A stretch of DNA of 64,000 bases from Oceanobacillus luteolus (GTDB taxonomy: Bacteria; Bacillota; Bacilli; Bacillales; Amphibacillaceae): positions 1 through 64,000 of the forward strand of contig NZ_JAMBON010000009.1 in NCBI RefSeq assembly GCF_023715655.1, given 5' to 3'. Every line of letters starts with the position of its first letter. Position 1 is the stretch's first letter. Below the pieces are notes generated by a model. The model saw only the letters and a program-made list of their open reading frames with translations, was not told the origin of the DNA and did not search any database. Shown here one piece after another: positions 63,384 to 64,000 of this stretch. Made by a program: the position numbers and the translations under genes.

Positions 63384-64000
63384 CTACATATTTCCGCCAA
63401 AGCTCATTAACATAGCCGATTGGTTATTCATCATGGATATTGCTCGTTCCATTGCAGTAAACTGGCGCCAATATCTGTCTTCCACTTGTTTTAAGCGATC
63501 TTCAAATGCTTTGATACGGTCTTCGATTGATTCGAGTTGGCGTCCCATCGTGTAGGATTGGCTTGTTGAAGAACCTTTTCCAGCACGCTTGTCTATTTGA
63601 TTAATTGTATTTTGCAGGGAATCTTCAAGACGCGTGAACAATCCACGAGAAGTCCCCTCTCCAGTACCAAACAGTAAGCTGTTTACATTTTCACCATTTT
63701 CTTCAAGTTGCTTCCTTAACTTTTCCTCATCAATTTCAAGTTTTCCACCATCGAGATAATTTTCTGTAGTGGTGATTCCGATATCAGCAAGCAAACTTAT
63801 TGGTCCCGCCTCCGACATGGAAGATGACCAGATAGAACGATAATTTGTCAGAGAGGAAGAAAGGATTGGATCTCTCCGTAACAAGCCACTTTTAGCTTTT
63901 TCCTCCCACAGTTCGATTTCTTTTTCCGACATTTCTTCCATTTGTTCTTTTGTCAATGGAGGAAAATCCCGATATACAGGTTCATTTTGTAAATCATTCA
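63384..64000 (-). CDS. fliD: flagellar filament cap protein FliD, C-terminal part (partial)
   Basis: The reading frame enters from the right edge of the window, so the start is missing and about 205 C-terminal residues are visible. It begins NDLQNEPVYRDFPPLTKEQ, then MSEKEIELWEEKAKSGLLRRD, which is the well-conserved C-terminal domain of FliD. The end has the helical segment EDRLKQVEDRYWRQFTAMERAISMMNNQS that packs in the cap. FliD (HAP2) caps the flagellum and promotes flagellin assembly. It is upstream of fliS and fliT in one operon. Confidence 0.96.
   Translation of the reverse strand, partial: NDLQNEPVYRDFPPLTKEQMEEMSEKEIELWEEKAKSGLLRRDPILSSSLTNYRSIWSSSMSEAGPISLLADIGITTTENYLDGGKLEIDEEKLRKQLEENGENVNSLLFGTGEGTSRGLFTRLEDSLQNTINQIDKRAGKGSSTSQSYTMGRQLESIEDRIKAFEDRLKQVEDRYWRQFTAMERAISMMNNQSAMLMSFGGNM

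Noticed and set aside
1-64000. CRISPR arrays, prophage, tRNA clusters, toxin-antitoxin or defence systems
   Set aside because: No regularly spaced direct repeats, phage structural or integrase genes, tRNA-like cloverleaf sequences or recognisable defence proteins were seen; the gene content is core Bacillaceae.

Overview
The window is an AT-rich stretch of chromosome from a low-GC Gram-positive, endospore-forming Bacillaceae bacterium. Several things point there: Bacillus-type riboswitches and T-box, strong AGGAGG-type ribosome binding sites with frequent TTG/GTG starts, lipobox lipoproteins, kapB, yteA, bpr and minJ, and gene neighbourhoods matching known Bacillus clusters (ytqB/leuS/ytpB, ytlACD/ytkD, menFDHBE with menA-yteA, patB-kapB, fliDST-hpf-secA-prfB-cccB-ftsEX-ctpB-minJ). 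The protein style suggests a salt-tolerant relative such as Oceanobacillus or Virgibacillus, but that is inference.

Layout. 1-0.4 kb: the 5' end of a 16S rRNA gene reading leftward, with its leader and tandem promoters. 0.4-14.8 kb: housekeeping genes. These are leuS under a complete T-box, the tRNA methyltransferase mnmM, the terpene synthase ytpB, a gamma-carbonic-anhydrase-like protein, metK under a SAM-I riboswitch, pckA with candidate cre sites, the ytlACD ABC importer and the Nudix hydrolase ytkD. 15-23.2 kb: menaquinone biosynthesis, with menF-menD-menH-menB-menE leftward and menA-yteA rightward from a shared intergenic region carrying a large palindrome. 23.2-31.2 kb: ribU under an FMN riboswitch, a large secreted bacillopeptidase F, an M42 aminopeptidase and a thioredoxin-like protein. 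31.5-46 kb: yugI, pgi, an ECF sigma factor with an overlapping membrane-anchored partner, patB, sodC, kapB, HPr, deoD, bioY, yuiD, yuiC, a UPF0182 membrane protein and a UPF0421-type membrane protein. 46-50.4 kb: the sbcDC nuclease. 50.4-64 kb: the divisome and cell-wall block (minJ, ctpB, an M23 coiled-coil hydrolase, ftsX, ftsE), cccB, prfB with its programmed frameshift, secA, hpf and the end of a flagellar operon (fliD-fliS-fliT).

Much of the regulation can be read directly: T-box, SAM-I and FMN riboswitches each with terminators, several near-consensus sigma-A promoters, a sigma-W-like promoter in front of the ECF sigma gene, candidate CcpA and BirA operators, and intrinsic terminators at most convergent junctions.

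This is essentially core genome. I see no phage, transposon, CRISPR, toxin-antitoxin or defence island, and no convincing new multigene system. The most interesting items are the ECF sigma factor with its unrecognised 519-residue partner, a family of GC-richer intergenic repeats (one sits between the metK riboswitch and metK), a promoterless-looking terminator upstream of patB, a Cu/Zn superoxide dismutase that keeps every metal ligand, a yteA that has lost its zinc cysteines, and two decayed-looking small genes.
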